Below are positions 38,401 to 47,233 of a stretch of 64,000 nucleotides of DNA, in pieces. The notes under the pieces are model-generated. The model did not search any database. It saw nothing but the letters and a program-made list of their open reading frames with translations, and was not told the DNA's origin. The DNA comes from Clostridium gallinarum (lineage in GTDB: Bacteria; Bacillota; Clostridia; Clostridiales; Clostridiaceae). How positions within the stretch are numbered: the stretch's first letter is position 1; each line of letters opens with the position of its first letter. Position numbers and translations under genes: made by a program. The stretch lies in NCBI RefSeq assembly GCF_014836325.1, contig NZ_JACSQZ010000013.1, forward strand, positions 1 to 64,000, written 5' to 3'.

Positions 38401-41400
38401 CTTCCTAATGTATATAACCAAGATGCATTAACTCCACCCTTCCAATTTACGATAGCTGAAATTGTAATATCCTTTAATCCATTTACTGTACCTTCTGGTA
38501 TCTCAACATATAAAGGTTCACTATCATTATTAAATGCTAAGCTACCATCTTTTATATCTTCATACTTTAAATTTTTGATATTACCATTTTTATTTCCTAC
38601 TTTATCTATCAAACTTCCATTTTCAATAGTCATGTCATAATGAAGTATATTACTACTTTCTTCTGATACTCCTTCAACAGTAATAGTTGCCTCTATAGTT
38701 CTATTTTCTAAAGAAACAGCTTGTTCACTTGTCATCTTTAATATTGGAGTTCCATCAGCTGACCAATGGACATTTCTAACCCTTGCATGTCTACATGGAT
38801 CATATAAAGGAGACTCATTTGCATATTCACATTTATCTTCATAACACTCCTCAGACCTTGCATGATAAACAAAAACATCATTTCCATTTTCATCTATGGT
38901 AAATGAATTATGCCCTGGTCCATATTCTCCTGGAACATCATTGGATGTCAAAACAGGATATGGATTTTTGCTCCAAGAGTCTGGATTCATTAAATCAGAT
39001 TTTTCATCTGCAGATAAAACTCCCATACAGTACTCAACACCAGTTGCAGAAGCTGAGTAATAGACAAAAACTTTACCATTTCTCTTAATTACAGCTGCTC
39101 CTTCATTTACATTTTCATATATTCTCTCCCAAGCATATTCAGGAGTAGTTAATAACATAGGCTTAGAAGTTAACTTCCAAGGTTCATCTGGATTAATAGT
39201 TGCCATATATAAATCTGATGCTACCCCCTTTTGAGCCCAGATTACATAATGCTCACCATTATTTTCAAAGTAAGTCATATCTAATGAAAAGTCTTTAAAG
39301 GAAAAACTATCTTCTTCAGTTGTTTGGAATACTCCTTTTTCTATCCATGAATTTGGATCCATTGGATTATCTGCTGTACACTGAAGAACATGCGGTTTAA
39401 TTCCCCAAACATTATTAGAACTTGTACTTCCTGTAAAATATACATACCAAACTCCATTTATTTCATGAATTTCTGGAGCCCATATATATCTAAATATTTT
39501 ACTTGAATTCTTACTATCCCAAATTGTTATTTCTTCTGCTTCCCTAAGGCCTTCTATTGTTTCTGACCTTCTTAAAGTAATCTTACTATATCCATTTTTA
39601 TCACCTGAACCATACATTGGATAAGATGCTGTGAAATAATAATATCCATCACTACCTTTTGTAATCCATGGATCTGCCTTTTCCTCAATAAATGGATTTT
39701 CATATTCTTTTCTAATAACAGAGCCACTTACTGTATAAACTCCTGGTTTACTAAAATTAATTTTATCTATATCTTCCTGACTCCAGTCAACAGAAAGTGA
39801 TGCAGTAGAACCATCACTGTAATTTCCAGTTACTACTTTTGGTAAATTAAGTTCTTCTTTATTTGAAATATTGATATTAACCACTTCTATTCCTGTGTTA
39901 GATATCATACCTAGTTTATTAACTACCTTAAAATACTCATCCTTTGTAACTTGAATTATACTCCCATTTATAGCTTTGTCAGGTAAAGCTACATTATCAC
40001 TTTTACCTAAGACTTCATATTCATTTTCAATAGGTTGACTTACATTTATAAAGTCTTTAGTTGTATTTTTATACTTATTATTACCATCCGTCCAATTTAT
40101 AATATAATCCCCAGTAGAATTATCATAATAACATTGAGGCGATAATACTTTTGTATTACTTTTATTTAAAGCTATCTTCATCTCATTATAAAAATTAATT
40201 AAATCCTGAGATTCATAGATATAAACGTATGAATGGCTATCATTATTTGTTGCAATTATTCCATATGTGCCATTATTTTTTCTAAATATAAATGGAGATT
40301 TAAGTCCATTTTTATTATCATTTTTAGTAGAAGATGTATTTTTAGCAAATAAAATTCCACTATTAGAATTTAATGCTGTAAAATTACTTCCATCAATACT
40401 ATAGCCTAAATGTAAGCTATTATCTAAAACACCATTATCTGATTTTATATAGCTCATTAGGTATCCATAATATTCTTCTATAACTGTTATCAAAAATTCC
40501 TTTGTAGCTTTTGAACCATTTAATTCAATTTCAGCTTTTAAAGTTATTTCTTTATTTCCTTCTCCTACTTTAGGTCTTATTACCTTTCCTTCACTAGTTA
40601 TATAATCTTCATTTGAACTAGTCCAATTTACTTTAGAATCTTTACCAGCAGTATTGGGTAAGATAAAATCTTTATCTACATAGCTTGTGTTTAAATTAAA
40701 ATTTCTTAACAACTCATTTAAATCATTTTGAATATTGCTTGATAAAACTGTTAATTTAAAAGTTTTATCAATGCTCTTTCCACCCAAGGTTAATGTTGCC
40801 TTTAAAGATACTTCTTTATCACTATCCTCTGGTCTATTAACAATACCTGTACTTGAAATATAATCTTCATTAGAAGAAGTCCAAGTTATTTTAGAGTAAT
40901 TTATACTTCCCTTTTGTAGTAATGATATGTCTTCAATAATATTTGTATTTTCTATATTTAAAGCATTACTATCTTCTAATAATGCATTATTTATAGCCTC
41001 TTCACTTGCTACATTAAAATAATCTTCTTTTATTTCTTCATCTGAAAGTGCCTTATTATGCACCTTTACTTCCTTCACTTTGCCTTTATAGAAAATATCT
41101 GAATAGGATGATTTTCCTATATAAGCTACTAAATCCTTACCAAAATCACTTACATTTCTAGTTAAAACATCTCCTCCAATATATTTTCCATTGTAATATG
41201 CCTTTAATTCCCCATTATTACTATCAGTTTTTGGAGTTATTACAGTTGTAAATAAAGCCCAATTACTATCAGTTTTTTGTCCTGCTGAAATTCCTTTTTC
41301 TGTTGACCATGGCTCATTTGCATTCACAGAATTAGTAAATACAGATTTAAAAGAACCATTAGGTGCTGATGGATTCAAAAGCCAGTATTGACTTGGTAAA

Positions 41401-41804
41401 CTTTCAGTAGTACCAAAAAACATAGCACTATAGTTTCCTGCACCAGTTTCATTTTTTAACCATACTGAAATAGTTAAAGTATCATTGCTATCAAAAAGTC
41501 CCTTTGGCATTTCAACATAAGCTGCATTGCTATTAGCTTTTCCCCCTGGCAATGTTAATACCCCATCACTAATTGTTGCACCACTTCCTTTTAATACCCC
41601 ATTATTTCCATTCCCAGAAGAATCATTAATTACAGTTTCAGAAATAGACGATGTTTCATTAAACTCATAATATAAAAGTAAATCATTTAAACTTGATTCA
41701 CTCGCTAGATTTAACGAGTGGACAACGTTTTCAAAGAACATTGAAAGCACAAATACTACCATTAACAAAGTTGATATATAGCGCCTTAACTTATTCATTC
41801 GCAT
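35472..41804 (-). CDS. LPxTG-anchored multi-domain GH43 arabinan-type glycosidase
   Basis: This 2110-residue surface protein has the following order. Signal peptide (1-30). LamG-like domain (about 45-265). Two Ig-like repeats with WTSSNEDYI. A GH43-like region (445-620) in which the catalytic Asp position reads LKSPFIF. A Big_4-like segment. A full GH43 domain (about 700-1045): KADPWI (710), FSLDMTYF (841), NEGAAVI (901), GHNSFT. A second LamG domain (1055-1255). Two more Ig-like repeats. A third GH43 domain (1455-1755): VRDPFII (1508), WAPEAVYD, VEGPTIF (1690). FIVAR-type helical repeats (1760-1975). An Asn/Gly/Asp linker. LPITG (2073) with a hydrophobic helix and basic tail for sortase anchoring. 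The GH43 domains suggest release of arabinose or related pentoses for the transporter downstream. Exact linkage specificity cannot be read. Confidence 0.88.
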   Translation of the reverse strand: MRMNKLRRYISTLLMVVFVLSMFFENVVHSLNLASESSLNDLLLYYEFNETSSISETVINDSSGNGNNGVLKGSGATISDGVLTLPGGKANSNAAYVEMPKGLFDSNDTLTISVWLKNETGAGNYSAMFFGTTESLPSQYWLLNPSAPNGSFKSVFTNSVNANEPWSTEKGISAGQKTDSNWALFTTVITPKTDSNNGELKAYYNGKYIGGDVLTRNVSDFGKDLVAYIGKSSYSDIFYKGKVKEVKVHNKALSDEEIKEDYFNVASEEAINNALLEDSNALNIENTNIIEDISLLQKGSINYSKITWTSSNEDYISSTGIVNRPEDSDKEVSLKATLTLGGKSIDKTFKLTVLSSNIQNDLNELLRNFNLNTSYVDKDFILPNTAGKDSKVNWTSSNEDYITSEGKVIRPKVGEGNKEITLKAEIELNGSKATKEFLITVIEEYYGYLMSYIKSDNGVLDNSLHLGYSIDGSNFTALNSNSGILFAKNTSSTKNDNKNGLKSPFIFRKNNGTYGIIATNNDSHSYVYIYESQDLINFYNEMKIALNKSNTKVLSPQCYYDNSTGDYIINWTDGNNKYKNTTKDFINVSQPIENEYEVLGKSDNVALPDKAINGSIIQVTKDEYFKVVNKLGMISNTGIEVVNINISNKEELNLPKVVTGNYSDGSTASLSVDWSQEDIDKINFSKPGVYTVSGSVIRKEYENPFIEEKADPWITKGSDGYYYFTASYPMYGSGDKNGYSKITLRRSETIEGLREAEEITIWDSKNSSKIFRYIWAPEIHEINGVWYVYFTGSTSSNNVWGIKPHVLQCTADNPMDPNSWIEKGVFQTTEEDSFSFKDFSLDMTYFENNGEHYVIWAQKGVASDLYMATINPDEPWKLTSKPMLLTTPEYAWERIYENVNEGAAVIKRNGKVFVYYSASATGVEYCMGVLSADEKSDLMNPDSWSKNPYPVLTSNDVPGEYGPGHNSFTIDENGNDVFVYHARSEECYEDKCEYANESPLYDPCRHARVRNVHWSADGTPILKMTSEQAVSLENRTIEATITVEGVSEESSNILHYDMTIENGSLIDKVGNKNGNIKNLKYEDIKDGSLAFNNDSEPLYVEIPEGTVNGLKDITISAIVNWKGGVNASWLYTLGSDSGKYLFVTPSNNSSKLQAGFAYGSNLNGWQTEKQASYTSRLQANEWSMVTITFDSDNNTLSLYLNGKLVGENKNISYELSDILKSGSVNGYIGKSFYSADPYFSGELADFKIFSKALNSEEVMELNNESDDLILNLSVNSVEYETILNGNKDKYNVISDLKLPNSIGAVSIEWESSDESVISKDGKVLSSIEDREVVLKAKFKYANKSIEKNFDFKVLREMTVLEKLNYDKDLLTINNIDDVRGNLTLLNKGYYGSNITWTSSDESIITSKDNGDIKAGVVTRQDNDEEVKLVATFTLDNEIVTKEFTAKVKAKVNNLDYKGYIFTYFIGENFANGEQIYLGASKDGLNWQEVNNNQPILTSDLGEKGVRDPFIIRSPEGDKFYLIATDLKIYNGNGWGAAQSSGSQSIMVWESTDLVNWSNQRMVEVAIDTAGCTWAPEAVYDKTTGEYVVFWASKDNDRPDANGNYHHRIYYAKTRDFYTFTEPELYYSIELDNNSATDIIDTTIIEDNGMYYRFTKNEVTKKVFLEKSDAIFGTWTKVDSNVSSFNYVEGPTIFKFNDRDEWCLLLDEYGGIKYFPAITDSLDGGEFVKLDRSEYSLPKGASPYGPRHGTVISVTQEEYDNIMKAYGDGSYVAKYNLEIAVSEARKINAEDLENVIPSVVEEFRLNLEKAESVLADESSNQEQVDIATENLKAIMLKLLSSIKGDKGDLIELVDKVESLEDDKYFLEGWTKLQSELENAKIVINDDNALEEDVNKAYTALLEAYLNLKPRPNKEALTNLINSAKAIDSSKYTKESVEVLKEVLLLAEEVLNNEEATEEEVHNVEEALNEAISNLKEDNSNNSGDDDNNGNNNDDDNNGNNNNGNNGNNDNGNSNGNNNNNNGNSNGSSGNDDNVNNSGNSNNGNNANNNNNGNNNTTGNNNSNNNSNNNENNKLPITGGRNASIILLSALVLIGGGFFLIKNKKRKQEEDK
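35589..35880 (-). repeat. Low-complexity Asn/Gly/Asp-coding spacer
   Basis: About 98 codons rich in AAT/AAC, GGT/GGA and GAT form a near-repetitive tract between the FIVAR repeats and the LPITG anchor. It would be a flexible wall-spanning linker and is a likely site of replication slippage. Long open frames on the opposite strand here are by-products of the repeat. Confidence 0.85.
41720..41733 (-). promoter_or_regulatory. Possible intragenic cre site at the 5' end of the GH43 gene
   Basis: The minus strand reads TGAAAACGTTGTCC at codons 24-29, matching the cre pattern except for the final CA. Cre sites within the first codons are common in Firmicutes. It would put the glycosidase under the same catabolite control as the transporter. 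Confidence 0.35.
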
Positions 41805-41920
41805 TTACATTTCCCCCTTTCAAAAATATTAGATTAATATCAGATATATACTAACATATTTTCCCATACAAGTATTTATAAAAAACATAACTGATTTTCA
41901 CTTTTCTGCACAAAATTAAA

Positions 41921-41991
41921 AATGAGATAAATATTATATTCCTTGTTCCGTCGCAAGCTCCAAGTCACCGTCATATAATATTTATCTCATT
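41921..41991 (-). repeat. Long hairpin with conserved loop, copy 1 (also terminator-like)
   Basis: A perfect 18-bp stem (AATGAGATAAATATTATA and its complement) encloses a 35-nt loop. On the minus strand the loop contains GGTGACTTGGAGCTTGCGAC and GGAACAAGG. A second element at 48697-48763 has an unrelated stem but the related loop GGTGACTTAGATCT...GGCGTAACC. It ends against the stop codon of the anchored sugar-binding protein and could stop its transcription. Confidence 0.6.
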
Positions 41992-43878
41992 CTAATAAGG
42001 CCTATTTAACCATTCTATATCAAAATTTTTCTCTTCAAAAATCTTTTCATCTGTAATTATCATCCTAGTTGTATCCTTTCCGCTTAATATATCCTTTGAA
42101 ATTTTCATTATCTCTGGTCCAATAAGTGGATTGCATTCTATTATACAGTTTATTTCTCCTTCTTTTATTGCCACTATCCCTTGTTTTATAGCATCTATTG
42201 ATACTATCTTTATATCTTTACCTGGAGTAAGTCCATATTCTTTAATTGCCTTTATTGCTCCAAGAGCCATATCATCGTTATGGGAGTAAATTAAAACTTG
42301 TGAATCACTATACTTTTTATAACTTTCTTTAAGAAAATTCTCCATTACAGCTTTTCCACCTTCAAATGTGTAATTCCCACTATCTGATTTAACTATTTTT
42401 ATATTACTATTAGAAGAATTTATAATCTCCTCAAATCCCTTTTTTCTTTCTGTAGTTGGTGTTGATCCTAAAATACCTTGTATTTCAAATACATTTACAT
42501 CATTATCTAAATTTTCAATACACCATCTAGCTGCTCGTCTACCTTCTTCTCTAAAATCAGAACCTACGAATGTATTATATAAAGTTTTATCTTCTATATT
42601 AATAGTTCTATCTGCTAAAATAACAGGTATATTAGCCTCTTTTGCTCTTCTTAAAACCTCTTCAAAACCATCTTCTTTAACAGGTGAAAAGGAAATTATA
42701 TCTACATTAAGATCTATAAATCTGTTTAATATATCTACTTGTTTTTCATAATTTAAATCTGCTTCAGCGTATATTAGATTAATTCCAAAATCATTTGCAG
42801 CATTCTTTATTGATTTTACATTTGCTTCTCTCCAGCCACCTTCTGATCCAACATTACAAAATCCTAAAGTTATTTCCTCATTTTCTTCATTTGACTCTTT
42901 TTGTAATGTGTACTCATTGAGATTATCTTTAGTAATTAAATTGCTTCTTAATATAACCTTTTTAGGAATTCCTTTTTCTTTGTTTAAAATATCTACTGCA
43001 TATTGTATAGCTTCTTTCCCTCCAGTTGGACAAGTAAATGTTGAAACAAATATTCCTTTTTCAACTAAGCTTAATCCTCCCATTTCTCCTGTTAATCCAT
43101 CTATTCCAATAAATTTTACATCTTTTTTGTAGTTTGAATTCTTATATGCATTATATGCTCCTAAAGCCATTGCATCATTATGTGCAAAAACCAAATCAAT
43201 ATTATCATACTTATTAAAAATTTCTTTCATACTATCTTCTGCTTCATCACGATTCCAATTTATACTTATATCATCTAGTAGATTTATATTATGCTCTTGA
43301 TTAATTCTACTTCTAAATCCCTCACTTCTTTCAATAGTTGCATTTGAATTTAAATCTCCTTTTATTTCTATTATATTTCCACCATTTCTGCCCAAAAAGT
43401 CTATAGCACTGTCTCCTACTTGTTTTCCTAGAGTACTATTGTCAGGTCCTATATATAAGGTATAATCATATCCTTCTACTCCTCTATCTAAAACTATGAC
43501 TGGTATTTCCTTATAAACTTCTGAAACTTTTTTTGTAACTCCATTAGAATTGGTTGGAGAAATAATTAATAAATCTATATCAAAATCCATTAGTTTATCA
43601 ATATCCTTTATTTGTTTGCCTGAGCTCCCTACAGCATCTAAATATATAACTTGTATGTTATCATAATTACTGGCTTCTTTTTTTATTTCTTCATTAATTT
43701 TTATTTGCCAAGGTTCCATTAATTGAGATTGAGAAACACCTATTACAAATGTTTTTTCTTCTATCTTATTATCCATACTTTCTTTACTATAAAAAACTGA
43801 AGCAAAAGAAAATAGAAAGAAAACTAATAGTAATATAATTGCTATAAAGTAAATAGAATCTTCATATTTACTCTTCAT
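41992..43878 (-). CDS. Membrane-anchored protein with two tandem sugar-binding domains
   Basis: This 628-residue protein has an N-terminal uncleaved-looking helix (FIAIILLLVFFLFSF, residues 11-30; no lipobox Cys) and two type I periplasmic-binding-protein domains. Domain 1 (42-320): FVIGVSQSQLMEPW, DLLIISPTNSNGV, VIVLDRGVEGYD, FAHNDAMALGAYNA. Domain 2 (335-628): LGFCNVGSEGGWREANVKS, DIISFSPVKEDGF, YSHNDDMALGAIKAI, ECNPLIGPEI; this one resembles the transporter's binding protein. It overlaps the response-regulator gene by 11 bp. I infer a sugar receptor for the sensor kinase, as in the XylFII-LytS-YesN systems of Clostridium, rather than a transporter subunit. Two receptor domains in one chain is unusual. 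Confidence 0.82.
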   Translation of the reverse strand: MKSKYEDSIYFIAIILLLVFFLFSFASVFYSKESMDNKIEEKTFVIGVSQSQLMEPWQIKINEEIKKEASNYDNIQVIYLDAVGSSGKQIKDIDKLMDFDIDLLIISPTNSNGVTKKVSEVYKEIPVIVLDRGVEGYDYTLYIGPDNSTLGKQVGDSAIDFLGRNGGNIIEIKGDLNSNATIERSEGFRSRINQEHNINLLDDISINWNRDEAEDSMKEIFNKYDNIDLVFAHNDAMALGAYNAYKNSNYKKDVKFIGIDGLTGEMGGLSLVEKGIFVSTFTCPTGGKEAIQYAVDILNKEKGIPKKVILRSNLITKDNLNEYTLQKESNEENEEITLGFCNVGSEGGWREANVKSIKNAANDFGINLIYAEADLNYEKQVDILNRFIDLNVDIISFSPVKEDGFEEVLRRAKEANIPVILADRTINIEDKTLYNTFVGSDFREEGRRAARWCIENLDNDVNVFEIQGILGSTPTTERKKGFEEIINSSNSNIKIVKSDSGNYTFEGGKAVMENFLKESYKKYSDSQVLIYSHNDDMALGAIKAIKEYGLTPGKDIKIVSIDAIKQGIVAIKEGEINCIIECNPLIGPEIMKISKDILSGKDTTRMIITDEKIFEEKNFDIEWLNRPY

Positions 43879-45079
43879 TGTTCATACCAACCCTATAATC
43901 ATTTGGTGCCATTCCTACATTCTTTTTGAATACATTACTAAAATAATGCTGGGTATTATATCCTACTAAACTTGCAATTTCATATATTTTTATAGATGGA
44001 TCCTTCATAAGCTCTATAGCATTTTGAATTCTAACATGAGTTAAATAATCTATAAAGTTCATTCCTAATTCTTTTTTTAACAACCTTGTTAAGTAAGTTT
44101 GACTAATTCCAAGTTTATTTGATAATTTTTCAATAGATAGTTTTTCATCTCCATAATTCTTTTTTATATACTTTTCTACTTCTAAAACTATAGGTGTTTT
44201 CTTACTCTTTTCTAAGACATTATTTTTTAATTTACTGAAAACCTCCTTAATTTCCATAGGATTTTTATTTAATAATGAATTTTCTACTATAATATCAATT
44301 TTGAATAAGCTACTTATTTTTTCTTCTAAATCTGATAAAGCTTTTTTCCATATTATTATAGATTCTACATTACATAATATAACTACTCTTGTAGATGAAT
44401 ATCTAAATACATATAAATCAGTAAAACTACTCATGAATTCATTGGATAAATTTATAATTCCATATGAAATTAATTCTCTTTCATTTTTATTAACAATACC
44501 AACAAAATTCTTTTCTGATATTTTTATTAATATTAAGCCCATATTATCAGAATAATGTATTTTTAAATTCTCCATTCTTATTTTTAATTCATTTTTATCT
44601 AATTTTCCATTTAACCAAGCTTTAAAGAACTCTTCTTTTAAATAAGAAAGATTATTTTCAAGTACCATATCTTTAAAACTTTCTCTTTCATTTAATTTTA
44701 TTCTAGAAATAACCTCTTCTTTAGCTTTAAGAATTAAATTTCTAAGATTATTTCTATCAATAGGTTTTAATATATAATCAAAAACTTTTAATCTTAAAGC
44801 TGCTTGAGCATAATTAAATTCATCATGTCCTGATATTATTATAACAACTGGATTATATAAAATATTATTTAACTCTTCTATTAGTTGAATTCCATTAATG
44901 AATGGCATACAAATATCTAATAATAATATATCTGGTTTTTTCTCTTTAGCTATAAATAAAGCTTCTTCTCCATCTTCAGCCTCTCCAATAAGTTTAAAAC
45001 CTTCTTCTTCCCAATTTATTATATTTCTTATACCTCTTCTTATTCTTGGCTCATCATCAGCAATTAAAACTTTAATCAA
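43868..45079 (-). CDS. YesN-type response regulator (receiver + AraC HTH)
   Basis: This protein of about 404 residues has a receiver domain at residues 1-120 (VLIADDEPRIRRGI, phosphoacceptor in DILLLDICMPFING, then KPIDRNNL), a middle helical region of about 160 residues, and an AraC-type double helix-turn-helix at the C-terminus (LSIEKLSNKLGISQTYLTRLL and IYEIASLVGYNTQHYFSNVF). I choose the TTG start at 45079, which directly opens the receiver and has AGGGGGAAG upstream; an upstream ATG is in frame but would add an odd basic leader. It follows the kinase gene by 13 bp and should activate the GH43 and transporter genes. Confidence 0.9.
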   Translation of the reverse strand: MIKVLIADDEPRIRRGIRNIINWEEEGFKLIGEAEDGEEALFIAKEKKPDILLLDICMPFINGIQLIEELNNILYNPVVIIISGHDEFNYAQAALRLKVFDYILKPIDRNNLRNLILKAKEEVISRIKLNERESFKDMVLENNLSYLKEEFFKAWLNGKLDKNELKIRMENLKIHYSDNMGLILIKISEKNFVGIVNKNERELISYGIINLSNEFMSSFTDLYVFRYSSTRVVILCNVESIIIWKKALSDLEEKISSLFKIDIIVENSLLNKNPMEIKEVFSKLKNNVLEKSKKTPIVLEVEKYIKKNYGDEKLSIEKLSNKLGISQTYLTRLLKKELGMNFIDYLTHVRIQNAIELMKDPSIKIYEIASLVGYNTQHYFSNVFKKNVGMAPNDYRVGMNNEE

Positions 45080-45092
45080 AGATAACTTCCCC

Positions 45093-46874
45093 CTACCCCT
45101 TATAATTATTTTCAAATGGCAATCTTATTTCTACTTTTGTTCCCACTCCTATTATACTATAATATTTTAATCCATATTCTTGTCCATAAGTAAGCTTAAT
45201 TCTGGTATTAACATTGGATATTCCATATCCTGATCCACTTTCTGAATCTATACAAAAACTATTACTTGTTTCTAACATAGAATTTATATTCTGAAGCTTT
45301 TCTTCTGAAATTCCAGCACCATTATCCTCCACAGTAATTACTATATCATCAAAAATTCTATTAAATTTAATAAGTATTTTTCCTTTTCCTCTCTTTTCCT
45401 TTATTCCATGATAAATAGCATTTTCTACTATTGGCTGTGTTATAAGCTTTAAAATTAAATCCTTTAAAATATCTTTATCAAATTCTAACTCATAATTTAA
45501 TTTATCTTCATATCTATACTTTTGTATAATTAAGTAACTATTAATATGTTCAATTTCATCTTTAAGATTAATTAACTCCCTTCCCTTATTTAAGCCAATC
45601 CTAAACATTCTTGTTAATGCACCAACTAAATTTATAATATCCTTCGCATTATAATCTTCCGCCATCCATGCTATAGTATCTAAAGTATTATATAAAAAAT
45701 GTGGCTTTATTTGAGCTTGTAAAGTTTCTATTTCTGCTTTTCTTTTACTTCTTTGTTCATTATATACCATATTAATAAGTTTCTTTATTTCACTTACCAT
45801 ATGATTAAAACTATGACCAAGTTCTCCAAATTCGTTTTTATATTTATATTCCTCAAATTTTAAATCAAGATCTCCTGATTCTACCCCCTTCATTAAAGTT
45901 TTTAATTCTTTAATAGGAGTTACAATACTATTTGTAAATAGAAGAGAAAAAAATACAGCTAAAAACAACGTAGCTACAGCAATAACCAAAGTAAACCTTT
46001 CCATCAAAGATATATCCTTAGATATATCTTCAAGAGAAAATACTCCTATGCTTTTCCATCCAGTTATATTACTTGTAGTGTACCTTATTTTAAATATTTC
46101 ATTATTTATAGATTTTATAAAACTATCCTTATCATTATCAAAATTATTACTATTTATTCTATATACTATTGGATTAACAGGAGAATATACTATGTTATTA
46201 TTATCATCTAAAATATAAAAGAATCCTTTTTCACCAATATAATTGTCTCTTATAATTTCATCAAATTTCTTCAAATTAATATCCGCCATTACAACACCAA
46301 TTGCTTTATTATTATTTCTATCTACAACAGCCTTACTAATAGTTATTACATCTTCTGCACTATAGTTTTTGTATGATTTCAGATTTCTTCCAATAGGCTT
46401 GCTAAAGAAATGTATTTTTTCACTTTCATTAATTGATTCCATATACCATATTTCTTTTGTTAAAACATCTCTTGTTTTTTTATCTAATTCATTACTTATA
46501 TATTTATCATAATTATTAGCAATCAATATACTAAATATCTCAGAATTTATATTGGTGTATATTTCCAAATTCCTTCTTATTCTATCTTCTAAAATTTCTG
46601 ACTCATTACTCTCAATTTTTACTTCAGATTCATTTAAAAAACTTTTTATATCTTCTGAATTGGACATATACATGAGAATATTTTCTACTGATTTTATATA
46701 ATTATCTATATTTACTTCTATTTGATTTATCATTTGGTCTGTATGCTGATTAACTTTATTTTCAACAATTTTTGTGTAAATTAAATTTGCAGATACACCT
46801 AAAGTTGTTATAGGTAAAAAAGTAACAACTAAAAAGAATATTAAAAGTCTATTTCTTATATTTCTTTTATACAT
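45093..46874 (-). CDS. YesM-type sensor histidine kinase
   Basis: This 593-residue membrane kinase has a first helix (LLIFFLVVTFLPITTLGV, residues 9-30), an extracellular Cache-like sensor of about 250 residues (with VVMADINLKKFDEIIRD), a second helix (FTLVIAVATLFLAVFFSLLF near 305), a HAMP segment (PIKELKTLMKGVESGDLDLKF), the His_kinase box HFLYNTLDTIAWM (His near 395) and an ATPase domain with VENAIYHGIKEK and DNGAGIS. It pairs with the following response regulator and is the first gene of the three-gene sensory operon. Upstream (46875-46948) a TATATT with a weak TTTTCA 17 bp away may be its promoter. Confidence 0.9.
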   Translation of the reverse strand: MYKRNIRNRLLIFFLVVTFLPITTLGVSANLIYTKIVENKVNQHTDQMINQIEVNIDNYIKSVENILMYMSNSEDIKSFLNESEVKIESNESEILEDRIRRNLEIYTNINSEIFSILIANNYDKYISNELDKKTRDVLTKEIWYMESINESEKIHFFSKPIGRNLKSYKNYSAEDVITISKAVVDRNNNKAIGVVMADINLKKFDEIIRDNYIGEKGFFYILDDNNNIVYSPVNPIVYRINSNNFDNDKDSFIKSINNEIFKIRYTTSNITGWKSIGVFSLEDISKDISLMERFTLVIAVATLFLAVFFSLLFTNSIVTPIKELKTLMKGVESGDLDLKFEEYKYKNEFGELGHSFNHMVSEIKKLINMVYNEQRSKRKAEIETLQAQIKPHFLYNTLDTIAWMAEDYNAKDIINLVGALTRMFRIGLNKGRELINLKDEIEHINSYLIIQKYRYEDKLNYELEFDKDILKDLILKLITQPIVENAIYHGIKEKRGKGKILIKFNRIFDDIVITVEDNGAGISEEKLQNINSMLETSNSFCIDSESGSGYGISNVNTRIKLTYGQEYGLKYYSIIGVGTKVEIRLPFENNYKG

Positions 46875-46948
46875 AAATTCCCAATACCCCCTAATAAGAT
46901 TATATTATTAAAATATATAAAATAAAAGGATATTTGAAAATTAACTAA

Positions 46949-46979
46949 AAAACGGTAGAATTCTATATTCTACCGTTTT
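46949..46979 (-). terminator. Terminator of the 64-residue gene
   Basis: AAAACGGTAGAAT pairs with ATTCTACCGTTTT around a 5-nt loop and overlaps the TAA stop of the small gene. It insulates the sensory operon from upstream transcription. Confidence 0.85.
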
Positions 46980-47172
46980 ATTTATATAAATTTTGTTCTA
47001 TTATTTCATTTGCAAGAATTCCTATGTTTACTTCTCTTGTATCCATATATACGTCTATAATTCTATCTACAAGAGTAACCTCAACATATTCTATTTGCTT
47101 ACCATCTTCATCTTTATAAGTTATTATATCATAAGTTATAATTTCATCTTTTAGTGCTTTTTTAGAAATCAT
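46978..47172 (-). CDS. Small hypothetical protein (64 residues)
   Basis: This acidic 64-residue protein starts MISKKALKDEIITYDIITYK and contains alternating hydrophobic residues suggesting beta-strands (QIEYVEVTLVDRIIDVYM). A strong GGAGG lies 9 bp upstream of the ATG and a perfect terminator overlaps the stop codon, so it is a real short gene. I do not recognise a family, and it has no signal or membrane segment. It forms its own short transcription unit between the DMT transporter and the kinase gene. Confidence 0.75.
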   Translation of the reverse strand: MISKKALKDEIITYDIITYKDEDGKQIEYVEVTLVDRIIDVYMDTREVNIGILANEIIEQNLYK

Positions 47173-47233
47173 TTAGTTTACCTCCACATTATTTCTTCAC
47201 TACATTTTAGCAAATACTTTATATTATGTCTAT

